A stretch of DNA of 64,000 nt, taken from the NCBI RefSeq assembly GCF_019263805.1, contig NZ_CP079195.1, positions 3,397,001 to 3,461,000 of the forward strand, read 5' to 3'. Made by a program: the position numbers and the translations under genes. The notes under the pieces were generated by a model, which worked only from the letters and a program-made list of their open reading frames with translations, was not told where the DNA came from and did not search any database. This DNA is from Polaribacter sp. NJDZ03 (GTDB lineage: Bacteria; Bacteroidota; Bacteroidia; Flavobacteriales; Flavobacteriaceae). This document shows positions 51,332 through 59,826 of this stretch, in pieces (the stretch's first letter is position 1; each line of letters begins with the position of its first letter).

Positions 51332-51562
51332 TTATAAATTTATTTCTGCCTTAAATAAATCGATGATAGATTGCGCTTTTTCTAGGTCGTTATTTAATAC
51401 AAATAATTCTACAGAATTTGTAGGTACACCAAAACCTCCCAATCTTGCCGATTCTACTCGGTCTGATATTCTAGATTTAATAGATGCTTCATTTAATAAG
51501 AAATGTAATCTGTTTACTAATATAGCGTTATCAGTAAATACTTTAGTATAATCTTCTGACAT
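51332..51562 (-). CDS. DUF2007 domain protein
   Basis: 76 residues forming one DUF2007 domain: YTKVFTDNAILVNRLHFLLN, the GVPTNSVELFVLNNDLEKA core, and IDLFKAEINL. These small proteins are called putative signal-transducing proteins, with related folds in PII-like regulators, but without a defined role. It precedes the 50-residue conserved gene region by divergence of spacing only; both are on the minus strand. Confidence 0.8.
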   Translation of the reverse strand: MSEDYTKVFTDNAILVNRLHFLLNEASIKSRISDRVESARLGGFGVPTNSVELFVLNNDLEKAQSIIDLFKAEINL

Positions 51563-51573
51563 AATTTTATTTT

Positions 51574-51726
51574 TTAGGTTAATGCATTTTTAGTTATAAA
51601 AGCTCTCCACCCAATAATTGCTAGTTGAAGTTTAGAGGCTTTAGAAATATCCAATCCTTTCTTTGTAAAGGAAGGTAAAATTAATTTATTAATCTTTGCA
51701 AGTGTTTTAAAAACTTGTTTTTTCAT
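51574..51726 (-). CDS. Conserved 50-residue basic protein
   Basis: 50 residues from the ATG at 51726, MKKQVFKTLAKINKLILPSF through LQLAIIGWRAFITKNALT. An ATG at 51765 would add 13 residues that overlap a hairpin (51760-51791), while the basic MKKxxFKTLAKINK start is what I recall for the conserved short family of Flavobacteriia. Such proteins are sometimes labelled SsrA-binding protein in databases, which I doubt given the length. Role unknown. It lies 11 nt upstream of the DUF2007 gene, same strand. Confidence 0.6.
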   Translation of the reverse strand: MKKQVFKTLAKINKLILPSFTKKGLDISKASKLQLAIIGWRAFITKNALT

Positions 51727-52267
51727 TGGTCGTAAATTAGCTTTCAAATTTACTAAAATAAACAACTCAGTGTTTAAAGATTGAGTTGTTTAAAGATAAA
51801 CTACTTTTATCTATCTTCATAATATAGTACTGTTATTTTTTTGTTATAATAATATTTGAAATATAATATCAGACAGGTCTTTAATAAATTTAGTTACAAT
51901 TAGAATCATAGTAGTTTGGGTTTTAAAGTTAGTAATTTAGGTTAATTTCGAAATTGTTTTATCAATATATAGCTCTTAAAGGCTTGTTGCCAAATGAATA
52001 AATAACTATTAATTAAATTGATTTTCTATTTATAACTCATAAAGTGGTATTGGTTATAATGTGTAGGTTTATTTGCTTTAATTAAGTTATTTATTGAAAC
52101 TTAATTTAGTGTTTTTTGTAAATAATTATAAGTAAATAAAGGGTGTTTAGTTGCTGTTTTTTTTTAAGCAAAGGAAATTCTCTTTTTTAAATTGAGAATT
52201 TTGGGCTTTTCATTTTTTATTTACTTCTTAAAGTGATAAAAATGTATCTTCGTCAAAAATAAAATGT
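51727..52267. other. Intergenic region without recognisable genes
   Basis: 541 bp upstream of both the 50-residue gene and the antiporter. A hairpin AAACAACTCA / TGAGTTGTTT lies at 51760-51791, and a weaker one GAAATTCTC / GAGAATTTT at 52168-52200. No -7 box with good spacing, ORF or conserved RNA is seen. Confidence 0.4.
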
Positions 52268-53206
52268 ATGAGTATTTTTTATGTAATTATTGGATTAATA
52301 CTGTTAGTTGTAGGTGGTGAGTTTTTGGTAAGATCTTCTATAGGGTTGTCTTTTAAACTGAACATCTCTAAAATGGTTATTGGTATGACAGTGGTTTCTT
52401 TTGCTACTTCTGCACCAGAGTTATTAGTTAGTTTACAGGCTGCTTTAGATGGTTCACCAGCCATAGCGTTAAATAACGTTATTGGTTCTAATATTGCTAA
52501 TATTGGGTTGGTTTTAGGTATTACGGCTATTATTGGACCTATTGCGGTGAGTAAAGACTTTTATAAGCTTAATTGGCCTGTAATGATGTTGTTCTCTTTG
52601 GTTTTGTATTACTTTTTATGGAACGATAGTGTTTTAACACAGTTAGAAGGTATTATTCTTTTAGTTGGGTTGGCTGTTTTTCTATTTGTATTGATAAGAA
52701 GTGCAAGAAAAGAAGATGTGGTTGTAGAAGAGGTAGACGATGCTTTGGCTTCTATAGGTTATGGTAAAATATTTGGTTGGCTGTTAATTGGTGGAGTTGC
52801 TTTGTATTTTGGATCGGAATTTTTAGTGAACGGCGCAAAAGATATTGCACAAAATATGGGAGTTAGTGAAGGTGTAATTTCTATAACTATGATTGCAATT
52901 GGAACGAGTGTACCCGAGTTAGCTGCTTCTGTTATTGCAGCCATGAAGGGAGAGAAAGCAATTTCTTTAGGGAACTTAATTGGTTCTAATATTTTTAATA
53001 TAGCTTCTGTGTTAGGTTTAACAGCTATTATTAAAGAAATACCGGTTACAGAAGCTCAAATTTTATCTAGAGATATTTTTTGGATGTTAGGCTTTGCTGC
53101 TATTTTATTATTGTTAGTATTTTTGCCTAAGAAGTTTGTTTTAAGCAGGTTTAAAGGTGTCTTTTTGTTTTTAGGATATGCATTGTTTATTTATATGGTG
53201 CTTTAA
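52268..53206 (+). CDS. CaCA-family calcium/sodium antiporter
   Basis: 312 residues, about ten membrane helices in two homologous halves. Alpha-repeat 1 contains GMTVVSFATSAPELLVSLQA and NVIGSNIANIGLVLG; alpha-repeat 2 contains MIAIGTSVPELAASVIAAMK and NLIGSNIFNIASVLG. The SAPEL/SVPEL residues line the cation site in the YrbG/NCX family, so it should exchange Na+ or H+ for Ca2+ at the inner membrane. It is monocistronic, with a terminator after the stop. Confidence 0.94.
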   Translation: MSIFYVIIGLILLVVGGEFLVRSSIGLSFKLNISKMVIGMTVVSFATSAPELLVSLQAALDGSPAIALNNVIGSNIANIGLVLGITAIIGPIAVSKDFYKLNWPVMMLFSLVLYYFLWNDSVLTQLEGIILLVGLAVFLFVLIRSARKEDVVVEEVDDALASIGYGKIFGWLLIGGVALYFGSEFLVNGAKDIAQNMGVSEGVISITMIAIGTSVPELAASVIAAMKGEKAISLGNLIGSNIFNIASVLGLTAIIKEIPVTEAQILSRDIFWMLGFAAILLLLVFLPKKFVLSRFKGVFLFLGYALFIYMVL

Positions 53207-53233
53207 GTAGCACGCATATAAAATTTAGATATA

Positions 53234-53268
53234 AAAAACGCCAGCATTAATTTGTTGGCGTTTTTTTT
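53234..53268. terminator. Bidirectional terminator between the antiporter and SelW-like gene
   Basis: Arms AAAAACGCCA / TGGCGTTTTT with a loop. The minus-strand SelW-like stop codon (53247-53249) lies inside the hairpin, so the same DNA ends both converging genes. Confidence 0.82.
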
Positions 53269-53537
53269 CTGTCTATATGACCTAGGTTTCTTTCTGGAGC
53301 GATAACGTCTCTAATACGTCTTTTTAATTCTGTAATTTCTGGAAATCCATTTTCTTCTTTACGTGACCAAACCAATTGGTCATTTGCGGTAATGTTAAAA
53401 ATACCTCCGGTACTTGGTTGTAAGGTGAGTTCTGTAATTTCATCTGTAAAAGTGGTTAATAATTCTTGACTCATATAAGAGGCGCGTAATAACCAGCCAC
53501 ATTGTGTGCAGTATGCTATTTTTATAGTGTTTTTCAT
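53247..53537 (-). CDS. SelT/SelW/SelH-family (Rdx) protein, Cys form
   Basis: 96 residues. The thioredoxin-like redox motif IAYCTQCGWLLRAS (CxxC near residues 9-12) is followed by the Rdx signature LQPSTGGIFNIT and WSRKEENGFPEITELKRRIR. This is a Cys-containing homologue of selenoprotein W; it has no TGA/selenocysteine. Probable role is thiol redox; no partner is nearby. Confidence 0.88.
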   Translation of the reverse strand: MKNTIKIAYCTQCGWLLRASYMSQELLTTFTDEITELTLQPSTGGIFNITANDQLVWSRKEENGFPEITELKRRIRDVIAPERNLGHIDRKKTPTN

Positions 53538-53609
53538 GTATTAAAAGTAATTATTTTAGGTCATATTTAAAAGCACTTCACTGCTTTTGTTTATTATTTG
53601 CTGTTTTTT

Positions 53610-53701
53610 GCGTTAGGGATAGTAGTGGTATCCTTTTTTGTTTTTGGCGATAAGCCAAAAGAAAAAAGATATAACGGATAGCCCGACCTTTGGTAACGCC
53701 C
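53610..53701 (-). ncRNA. Structured intergenic element (Flavo-1-like repeat or RNA)
   Basis: On the minus strand: GGGCGTTACCAAAGGTCGGG, CTATCCGTTATATC, a hairpin TTTTGGC-TTATC-GCCAAAA flanked by T-run and A-run, then GGATACCACTACTATCCCTA and ACGC. The outer stem GCGTTA / TAACGC closes it. This wording is familiar as a widespread Flavobacteriia intergenic element, and I think it corresponds to the Flavo-1 motif, but I am not certain of the name. Its role is unknown. It sits upstream of the SelW-like gene and downstream of the glnA-type gene. Confidence 0.55.
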
Positions 53702-53714
53702 AAAATAATGATAT

Positions 53715-53749
53715 AAAAAAAGCACCTACATTGCTGTAAGTGCTTTTTA
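53715..53749 (-). terminator. Terminator of the GSII gene
   Basis: Hairpin AAAAAGCA...TGCTTTTT with inner pairs around TACA-TTGC-TGTA, about 20 nt beyond the glutamine synthetase stop on the minus strand. Confidence 0.75.
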
Positions 53750-53769
53750 AGATTTTATACTACTTGTAA

Positions 53770-54786
53770 TTATTTAACTGGTTTTACAGTTTTAATAATT
53801 CTTGCAGCTACTTTATATGGATCTGCGTTTGAAGATGGACGACGGTCTTCTAACCATCCTTTATATCCTTTTTCTACAACGATAATTGGAATACGAATTG
53901 ATGCTCCTCTGTCTGAAACTCCCCAAGAGAAGTCAGTAATTGCAGCAGTTTCATGCTTACCAGTTAAACGTTGGTCGTTAAACTCACCATAAATTTCAAT
54001 GTGTTCTTTTACTACTGGGCGGAAAGCTTCACATATTTCGATATATTTATCTTTAGAACCACATTCTCTTAAAATAGAGTTAGAGAAGTTAGCGTGCATT
54101 CCAGATCCATTCCAATCAGTATCTCCTAATGGTTTTGGGTGGTACTCAATGTACATCCCTTTTCCTTCAGTTAAACGATCTAATAAATATCTAGATATCC
54201 AGATTTCATCTCCAGCTTTCTTTGCTCCTTTTGCAAATAATTGGTACTCCCATTGTCCAGAAGCAACCTCTTGGTTAATTCCTTCAAAGTTTAAACCAGC
54301 ATCAATACATAAATCAGCATGCTCTTCAACGATATCACGACCATGTGTATATAAACCTCCTACAGAACAGTAGTACTGTCCTTGTGGAGCAGGGTAACCA
54401 CCTCTTGGAAATCCTAAAGGCAATCCTGTACTTGTATTCATAATAAAGTATTCTTGTTCAAAACCGAACCAGAAATCGTTATCATCATCTTCAATAGTAG
54501 CACGTGCATTAGATTCGTGTGGAGTTCCGTCTGCATTCATTACTTCATTCATTACCAAATAACCGTTAATACGATTTGGATCTGGATAAATAGCAACAGG
54601 TTTTAAAATACAGTCAGATGCTCCTCCAGAAGCTTGTTTTGTAGATGAACCGTCAAAAGACCAAAGTCCCAATTCTTCAACTGTTCCTTTAAAATCTTCA
54701 TGCTCCTCAACTTTGGTTTTACTTCTCATGTTCTGAGTTGGATAATAACCATCTAACCAAATGTATTCTAATTTAATTTTTGCCAT
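53770..54786 (-). CDS. Glutamine synthetase, type II (eukaryote-like)
   Basis: 338 residues from the ATG at 54786 (MAKIKLEYIWLDGYYPTQNM); a further upstream ATG at 54828 would add 14 residues with no family match. Beta-grasp N-terminus, then catalytic domain with WSFDGSSTKQASGGASDCIL, FGFEQEYFIM, the GSGMHANFS block and KHETAAITDFSWGVSDRGAS, as in GSII enzymes. It makes glutamine from glutamate, ammonia and ATP. It is divergent from GSIII at 54955 with a 168-bp shared control region, so nitrogen assimilation may be set there. Confidence 0.92.
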   Translation of the reverse strand: MAKIKLEYIWLDGYYPTQNMRSKTKVEEHEDFKGTVEELGLWSFDGSSTKQASGGASDCILKPVAIYPDPNRINGYLVMNEVMNADGTPHESNARATIEDDDNDFWFGFEQEYFIMNTSTGLPLGFPRGGYPAPQGQYYCSVGGLYTHGRDIVEEHADLCIDAGLNFEGINQEVASGQWEYQLFAKGAKKAGDEIWISRYLLDRLTEGKGMYIEYHPKPLGDTDWNGSGMHANFSNSILRECGSKDKYIEICEAFRPVVKEHIEIYGEFNDQRLTGKHETAAITDFSWGVSDRGASIRIPIIVVEKGYKGWLEDRRPSSNADPYKVAARIIKTVKPVK

Positions 54787-54954
54787 AATATATATGTGTT
54801 TATGTGATGTTCGTTCTACAAAAATCAAATATTTTCATTAGATATCAAAAAAAATAGGGGTAAAATATTTAAAATAGCTAAAAAATAATTTTATCCCTAA
54901 ATTTGAAAGGGTATCTTTGTATTAAGTTAAATATAAGTAGAAAATATTACTAAT
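54787..54954. promoter_or_regulatory. Shared control region of the GSII and GSIII genes
   Basis: Includes a -7 box TATCTTTG (54912-54919) for GSIII. An inverted pair TAGGGGTAAA (54855-54864) and TTATCCCTAA (54891-54900) flanks the A/T core, the second lying just upstream of the -7 box. The same decamer in variant form occurs before the curli genes. This is a candidate operator. Confidence 0.5.
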
Positions 54955-57138
54955 ATGTCAAGGATTAGATTTAATGCATTACAAGAAACACTACGTAGAA
55001 GTCCTATAAAAGTAGTTCAGAATGAAAAAAGATCAACTCTTTTTGGTAGAAATGTGTTTAATAAACATGCTATGCAACAGTATCTTACACGTGCTGCATA
55101 CGAAAGTGTAATGAATGCAATTGATCATGGAACCAAAATAGATAGAAAAATTGCAGACCAAGTTGCGGTAAGTATGAAAGACTGGGCAATGTCTAAAGGT
55201 GCTACGCATTATACACATTGGTTTCAGCCACTTACGGGAGCAACGGCAGAAAAACACGATGCTTTTTTTGAATCTATAAATGGTAGCCTTGCTATGGAAA
55301 AATTTGATGGAGAACAATTGGTTCAGCAAGAGCCAGATGCATCTAGTTTTCCTAACGGAGGAATCAGGAATATGTTTGAAGCAAGAGGTTATACCGCTTG
55401 GGACCCAACTTCTCCTGCTTTTATTTATGAAACTACCCTTTGTATTCCAACAATTTTTGTTGCTTATACTGGAGAGGCTTTAGATAATAAGACGCCTTTA
55501 TTAAGAGCGTTACAAGCTATAGATACACATGCTACTGCTGTTTGTAAGTATTTTGATAAGAATGCAAATAAAGTAAGTGCAACCCTTGGTTGGGAACAAG
55601 AATTTTTTTTAATTGATGAAGCTTTAGTGCTTGCTAGGCAAGATATACAGTTTACTGGTAGAACATTATTAGGGCATTCACCAGCGAAAGGGCAACAACT
55701 TGATGATCATTATTTTGGAACCATTCCTGCAAGGGCTATGAGTTTTATGCAAGATCTAGAGCAAGAGTGTATGTTGTTAGGTATTCCGGTAAAAACAAGG
55801 CATAATGAAGTTGCGCCAAATCAGTTTGAGATTGCACCAATTTACGAAGAAGCTAATTTAGCGGTAGATCATAATTCATTAATAATGGATGTGATGCAAA
55901 AAATATCTAGAAGACATCACTTTAAAGTGTTGTTGCATGAAAAGCCATTTGCAGGTATTAACGGGTCTGGGAAGCATAACAATTGGTCTTTGTCTACTGG
56001 TAACGGAACTAATTTATTAAGTCCGGGTAAAACCCCTATGAAGAACTTGCAGTTTCTTACTTTTTTTATCAATACAATTAAAGCGGTATATCATTATGAA
56101 GAATTGTTGAGAGCTTCTATTGCTTCTGCAAGTAATGAATATCGATTAGGTGCTAATGAAGCTCCGCCTGCAATTATCTCTGTGTTTATTGGTAGTCAAC
56201 TATCTGCAGTTTTAGATGAATTAGAAAATGTAACTAAAGGGAAGCTTTCTCCGCAAGAAAAAACCGATTTAAAGTTAAATATTATAGGTAAAATTCCTGA
56301 AATTTTATTAGATAATACCGATCGAAATAGAACTTCTCCGTTTGCATTTACGGGAAATAAATTTGAGTTTAGAGCTGTTGGTTCTTTGGCAAATTGTGCC
56401 ATACCAATGACCGTTTTAAATACAATTGTTGCAAAGCAATTAAAAGAATTTAAGATTGAGGTAGATGCTTTAATAGAAGAAAAGGATCTTAAAAAAGATG
56501 AAGCTGTTTTTAATATTCTAAGAGAATATATTAAAGATTCTAAGGCAATTCGTTTTGATGGAGATAGTTATGGTGAAGCTTGGGAAAAGGAAGCTAAAAA
56601 AAGAGGCTTAACTAATTATAAAACAACTCCGGAAGCTTTAAAAGCAAAAGTTTCTGAGAAAACAATTTCTTTATTTGAAGAAATGGAAGTAATGAGTAAA
56701 GTAGAATTAGAAGCTCGTTATGAAATAGATTTAGAATCATACGCCAAAAAGGTGCAAATAGAAGGGCGTGTTTTGGCAGATATTGCAAGAAATCAAGTAG
56801 TGCCTACTGCAATAATTTATCAGAACACTTTGTTGGAGAATACTAAGAATTTAAAAGAAATTTTTGGTGATGAATATAAAATTATTGCCAAAGAGCAAAT
56901 AGAATTAATTATGCTAATTTCTAAACATATTACAAATATTAATGCTTTGGTAGTTAAAATGGAAGCAGAAAAAGTGAAAGTAAATAAATATTCTGGTTTT
57001 AAATTAGCAACGCATTATAGTAATAAAATAAAACCTTTTTTTACAGATATTAGGTATCATTGTGATCAATTAGAAGCCTTGGTTGATGATAATTTATGGC
57101 CACTTACTAAATATAGGGAGTTGTTATTTACTAAATAA
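54955..57138 (+). CDS. glnN: Glutamine synthetase, type III
   Basis: 727 residues, the length of GSIII. Visible family blocks: THWFQPLTGATAEKHDAFFE, NGGIRNMFEARGYTAWDPTS, the catalytic GWEQEFFLIDE, KTRHNEVAPNQFEIAPIYEE, HEKPFAGINGSGKHNNWSLS, and NRTSPFAFTGNKFEFRAVGS. It synthesises glutamine, as a dodecamer in this class. It is divergently transcribed from a GSII gene; carrying both types side by side is common in Flavobacteriia. A long 3' hairpin follows. Confidence 0.97.
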   Translation: MSRIRFNALQETLRRSPIKVVQNEKRSTLFGRNVFNKHAMQQYLTRAAYESVMNAIDHGTKIDRKIADQVAVSMKDWAMSKGATHYTHWFQPLTGATAEKHDAFFESINGSLAMEKFDGEQLVQQEPDASSFPNGGIRNMFEARGYTAWDPTSPAFIYETTLCIPTIFVAYTGEALDNKTPLLRALQAIDTHATAVCKYFDKNANKVSATLGWEQEFFLIDEALVLARQDIQFTGRTLLGHSPAKGQQLDDHYFGTIPARAMSFMQDLEQECMLLGIPVKTRHNEVAPNQFEIAPIYEEANLAVDHNSLIMDVMQKISRRHHFKVLLHEKPFAGINGSGKHNNWSLSTGNGTNLLSPGKTPMKNLQFLTFFINTIKAVYHYEELLRASIASASNEYRLGANEAPPAIISVFIGSQLSAVLDELENVTKGKLSPQEKTDLKLNIIGKIPEILLDNTDRNRTSPFAFTGNKFEFRAVGSLANCAIPMTVLNTIVAKQLKEFKIEVDALIEEKDLKKDEAVFNILREYIKDSKAIRFDGDSYGEAWEKEAKKRGLTNYKTTPEALKAKVSEKTISLFEEMEVMSKVELEARYEIDLESYAKKVQIEGRVLADIARNQVVPTAIIYQNTLLENTKNLKEIFGDEYKIIAKEQIELIMLISKHITNINALVVKMEAEKVKVNKYSGFKLATHYSNKIKPFFTDIRYHCDQLEALVDDNLWPLTKYRELLFTK

Positions 57139-57170
57139 ATAGGGGTTAAATTGTTTTTTTGTTAAAAAGT

Positions 57171-57210
57171 AAGGGTTAATAATGATAATTATTCATTTTT
57201 AACCCTATTT
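57171..57210 (+). terminator. Terminator of glnN
   Basis: Arms AAGGGTTAA...TTAACCCT with paired A/T sequence between, followed by a short T-run, about 30 nt after the stop. Confidence 0.6.
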
Positions 57211-57320
57211 TTATAGGTGTTTTTCCCTGTTTTTATTTTGTTTTTCTTTTGTTTTTATTTATATGTGGTTGATTTTTAGTTATTTATATATCTATGTTGT
57301 TTGTGGTTTCTGTTTTTTTT

Positions 57321-57352
57321 TTTGGAATTAGATAAATAATTACCTATATTTG
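57321..57352 (+). promoter_or_regulatory. Consensus Bacteroidota promoter of the curli operon
   Basis: TTTG at 57321-57324 and TATATTTG at 57345-57352 with a 20-nt spacer, an exact match to the -33 TTTG / -7 TAnnTTTG pattern. The predicted start is near 57358, giving a leader of about 210 nt that includes TTATCCCTAA (57454-57463) and TTACCCCTAA (57473-57482), decamers also seen at the GSII/GSIII control region. No CsgD-like regulator is nearby. Confidence 0.65.
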
Positions 57353-57571
57353 ACTTGTTTAAACAAAGAATCGATCAAACTATATAGTTTACAACAACTC
57401 TTAACTTTAAGTGTTGACTGAAAATGAAAAGTTATCCTTAATAACTTTACATTTTATCCCTAATAATTTTAATTACCCCTAAAAATTTATTGTAGTATAT
57501 CATGTTCAATTTATATTGAATAGGATTTTGATATGCTTAATTTTTAACTAACGTATTTTAAATTATTTATC

Positions 57572-58528
57572 ATGAAAAAATTAGTAATAATGGCTATGTG
57601 TTTAGCTACAGGAGCATTTTATGCTCAAACTCCACAAGCAAATTGTGACGATTGTTCTTTTACTCAAATGACTACTGGGCCACGAGGAGCTGTTGACAAT
57701 ACGAGTGATATCACTCAAAATGGTACCTTAAATACTGCAAATGCTTATCAAATAGGGAATGGAAACTACTCTATAATAGATCAAGATGGTAAGAATATGG
57801 GTGTTGGTAATGGAGGAGATAGTAATAATTCTAGAGTCTATCAAGAAGGTACAAGAAACCATTCAGATGTTAAGCAGCATGGAGACCGTAACACAGGTGT
57901 GGTTGAACAAAGAGGATATGAAAACTATGCGAAGCAAGACGTTGGTGTTGGATACTCGGAGGATAATGTTACAAGTGCTTTTCAAACAGGAACTTTAAAT
58001 ACTTCGTTTCAAAAACAACGTTATGATAATAACACAGCAACTGTAACGCAAGTAGGTACAGGTTTATTTGGTTTAGGTGCAAATTATGCAGAACAAGACC
58101 AAAGCAGTATGGCTAATGGTGTAGCAGGAAGTGTTGCAGAAATAGACCAAACTGGTTCATTTAACGAAGCAAAACAAAAGCAAAGAGGAAGTAATAATGA
58201 CGCGTATTCTCTTCAAAATGGTATAGGTAATACTTCTGCTGAAGACCAAACATCTGTTGCAGGTAGTGCTTATTCTAATACTTCTACAGTAGATCAAACT
58301 TTTGTTGGCACTCCATGGTTAGGTAGTAACTTAGCTTGTGTAACACAAGCATCTGTTGCGGGAAATAACACAAGTTCAATTACACAGACTAATGTTGCAG
58401 GTGTAAATGCTTGGACTCCTGGAAACTCAGCTACAGTAACTCAAACAGCTAACTTATCTAGTAATATGAGTACTGTTATGCAAAGTGGTGGAGGTAATCA
58501 AGCTTGTGTAGAGCAAATTGGTAACTAA
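57572..58528 (+). CDS. Major curlin-repeat amyloid subunit (CsgA-like)
   Basis: 318 residues. Signal peptide MKKLVIMAMCLATGAFYAQ. The mature part is a string of curlin-type repeats rich in Asn, Gln, Gly, Ser and Thr: SDITQNGTLNTANAYQIGNG, RVYQEGTRNHSDVKQHGDRN, EIDQTGSFNEAKQKQRGSNN and similar units with Q-x-G-x-x-N spacing. This is how CsgA-type extracellular amyloid subunits look; the protein is longer than E. coli CsgA (151 residues). Four Cys are present, unusual for curlins. It heads the curli operon. Confidence 0.85.
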   Translation: MKKLVIMAMCLATGAFYAQTPQANCDDCSFTQMTTGPRGAVDNTSDITQNGTLNTANAYQIGNGNYSIIDQDGKNMGVGNGGDSNNSRVYQEGTRNHSDVKQHGDRNTGVVEQRGYENYAKQDVGVGYSEDNVTSAFQTGTLNTSFQKQRYDNNTATVTQVGTGLFGLGANYAEQDQSSMANGVAGSVAEIDQTGSFNEAKQKQRGSNNDAYSLQNGIGNTSAEDQTSVAGSAYSNTSTVDQTFVGTPWLGSNLACVTQASVAGNNTSSITQTNVAGVNAWTPGNSATVTQTANLSSNMSTVMQSGGGNQACVEQIGN

Positions 58529-58554
58529 AAATCAAGAAATTATTTAATTAATTT

Positions 58555-58587
58555 AATAAGTAAGGAGGTTTTTTCTCCTTACTTATT
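58555..58587 (+). terminator. Strong hairpin between the two curlin genes
   Basis: Perfect stem AATAAGTAAGGAG / CTCCTTACTTATT around a GTTTTTT loop, between csgA-like and csgB-like genes. There is only a weak T-stretch after it, so it is either a partial terminator or an mRNA-end stabiliser that would raise the level of the major subunit over downstream genes. Confidence 0.7.
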
Positions 58588-58605
58588 CTTCTAATGCCCT
58601 TTATC

Positions 58606-59088
58606 ATGAAAAAAAATAAAAAGATATGGTATTTTCTTCTGTTATTCTTTTGTAGTTTATCTGTAACTGAGGTTTCTGCGCAACAAGAAAAGTTACCCAC
58701 GTATTTTTCAAATAATTTATCTCAGTTAGGTCCATATAATACTTCTTTACTTATGGATAATAATAATTTAATGACAAATGAGAATGGTCTGAATAGCTTA
58801 TTTAAACAACAATCAGGAAACATAAATAGTGTAGTACTTAACCAGGTTGGGTTTGAGAATAATGCAGATATAAAGAGTTCTAATCAGACTTCTCAAAATG
58901 TAAACCAAATAGGAAATGAAAACTATTATAGTTTTATTAATTACTATAATAGTAATCCTATCAACTTTGGTGTTCATCAACAAGGTAACGCTAATTCGTT
59001 ACAAATTTATGGTACAAATTCAATGATGAACGGAGCTGCTATAATTCAAAACAGCAATAATCAGGCACTTATTATTAAAAACTATTAA
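58606..59088 (+). CDS. Minor curlin-like subunit (CsgB-like)
   Basis: 160 residues from the ATG at 58606 (MKKNKKIWYFLLLFFCSLSV); the ATG at 58594 would add four residues ahead of a natural signal peptide. A few curlin-like units follow: SGNINSVVLNQVGFENNADI, QTSQNVNQIGNENYYSF and QQGNANSLQIYG. By size and place it is likely the nucleator, CsgB-like. Its stop is directly followed by the CsgE-type start at 59089. Confidence 0.75.
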   Translation: MKKNKKIWYFLLLFFCSLSVTEVSAQQEKLPTYFSNNLSQLGPYNTSLLMDNNNLMTNENGLNSLFKQQSGNINSVVLNQVGFENNADIKSSNQTSQNVNQIGNENYYSFINYYNSNPINFGVHQQGNANSLQIYGTNSMMNGAAIIQNSNNQALIIKNY

Positions 59089-59814
59089 ATGTATTTTGCT
59101 AAAATTTATTTTTTTATTTTATGTTTAATAAGTTGTAGCATTAGTTTTAGTCAATCTAAAAATGATGTTTACGGTAAGATTAATATTGATAAAAAAGACA
59201 ATTTTATTACTTTAAAAGCAGAAGTAAATAATGATGGTTTGCTGCATATAGATAAGTTGTTTTATAATTTAATTGCATTAAAAAAAGGAAAAGGAGGTAA
59301 TTACTCTAACAATAGACAGTCTGGGGAATTTTCTATACAACCAAACGAAAACATGGAGGTTTCCACCATAAAAGTTAACTTAAATGGAGACGAAGAATTA
59401 AAAGTTTATTTATTTATTAAAAAAAACGAAAAATTAATATCTAAAGATTCACTTTGGATATTACCTAAAAATATACAGCAGGAAGTTGCTGAGAAAACAG
59501 ATGAGAAAGATTTTTTTCTTAAAGGTATAGTCGTAGATGAGGCTATAACTAAAATTGGTAAAGATTATCATGATCTTTTTTATCAATCGTATTTATTGTC
59601 TGGAATAAAGCATCCTTTTATTATAAAAATAAAAGAAAAACCAGGTATGGGGAGAACGAGTATTATTCTCGTAGAGGTTGAAGAAATTAAAATACATGAG
59701 TTCTTTTCTAGACCAGATGAAGAATTTTTAAAATTGAATGTAGGTGTTGCATTAGAGCGATTATACTTTTATGCAAAACAAAGGGAAGAGTTAAGAAAGA
59801 AAAGTAAAATGTAA
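59089..59814 (+). CDS. csgE: CsgH-CsgE fusion, curli export/assembly factor
   Basis: 241 residues; E. coli CsgE is about 129. After a signal peptide (FFILCLISCSISFSQ) residues 25-125 form a beta-sandwich segment (LFYNLIALKKGKGGNYSNNR, SGEFSIQPNENMEVSTIKVN) that matches CsgH-type curli chaperones. Residues about 140-235 match CsgE: GIVVDEAITKIGKDYHDLFY, IKEKPGMGRTSIILVEVEEI, then VALERLYFYAKQREELRKK. CsgE caps CsgG and gates substrates; CsgH blocks early amyloid formation in alphaproteobacteria. Here both appear in one protein. Confidence 0.85.
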   Translation: MYFAKIYFFILCLISCSISFSQSKNDVYGKINIDKKDNFITLKAEVNNDGLLHIDKLFYNLIALKKGKGGNYSNNRQSGEFSIQPNENMEVSTIKVNLNGDEELKVYLFIKKNEKLISKDSLWILPKNIQQEVAEKTDEKDFFLKGIVVDEAITKIGKDYHDLFYQSYLLSGIKHPFIIKIKEKPGMGRTSIILVEVEEIKIHEFFSRPDEEFLKLNVGVALERLYFYAKQREELRKKSKM

Positions 59815-59826
59815 AATAAAATTGTT

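Noticed and set aside
53999..54373. 124-codon plus-strand frame
   Set aside because: Lies fully antisense to the GSII catalytic domain.
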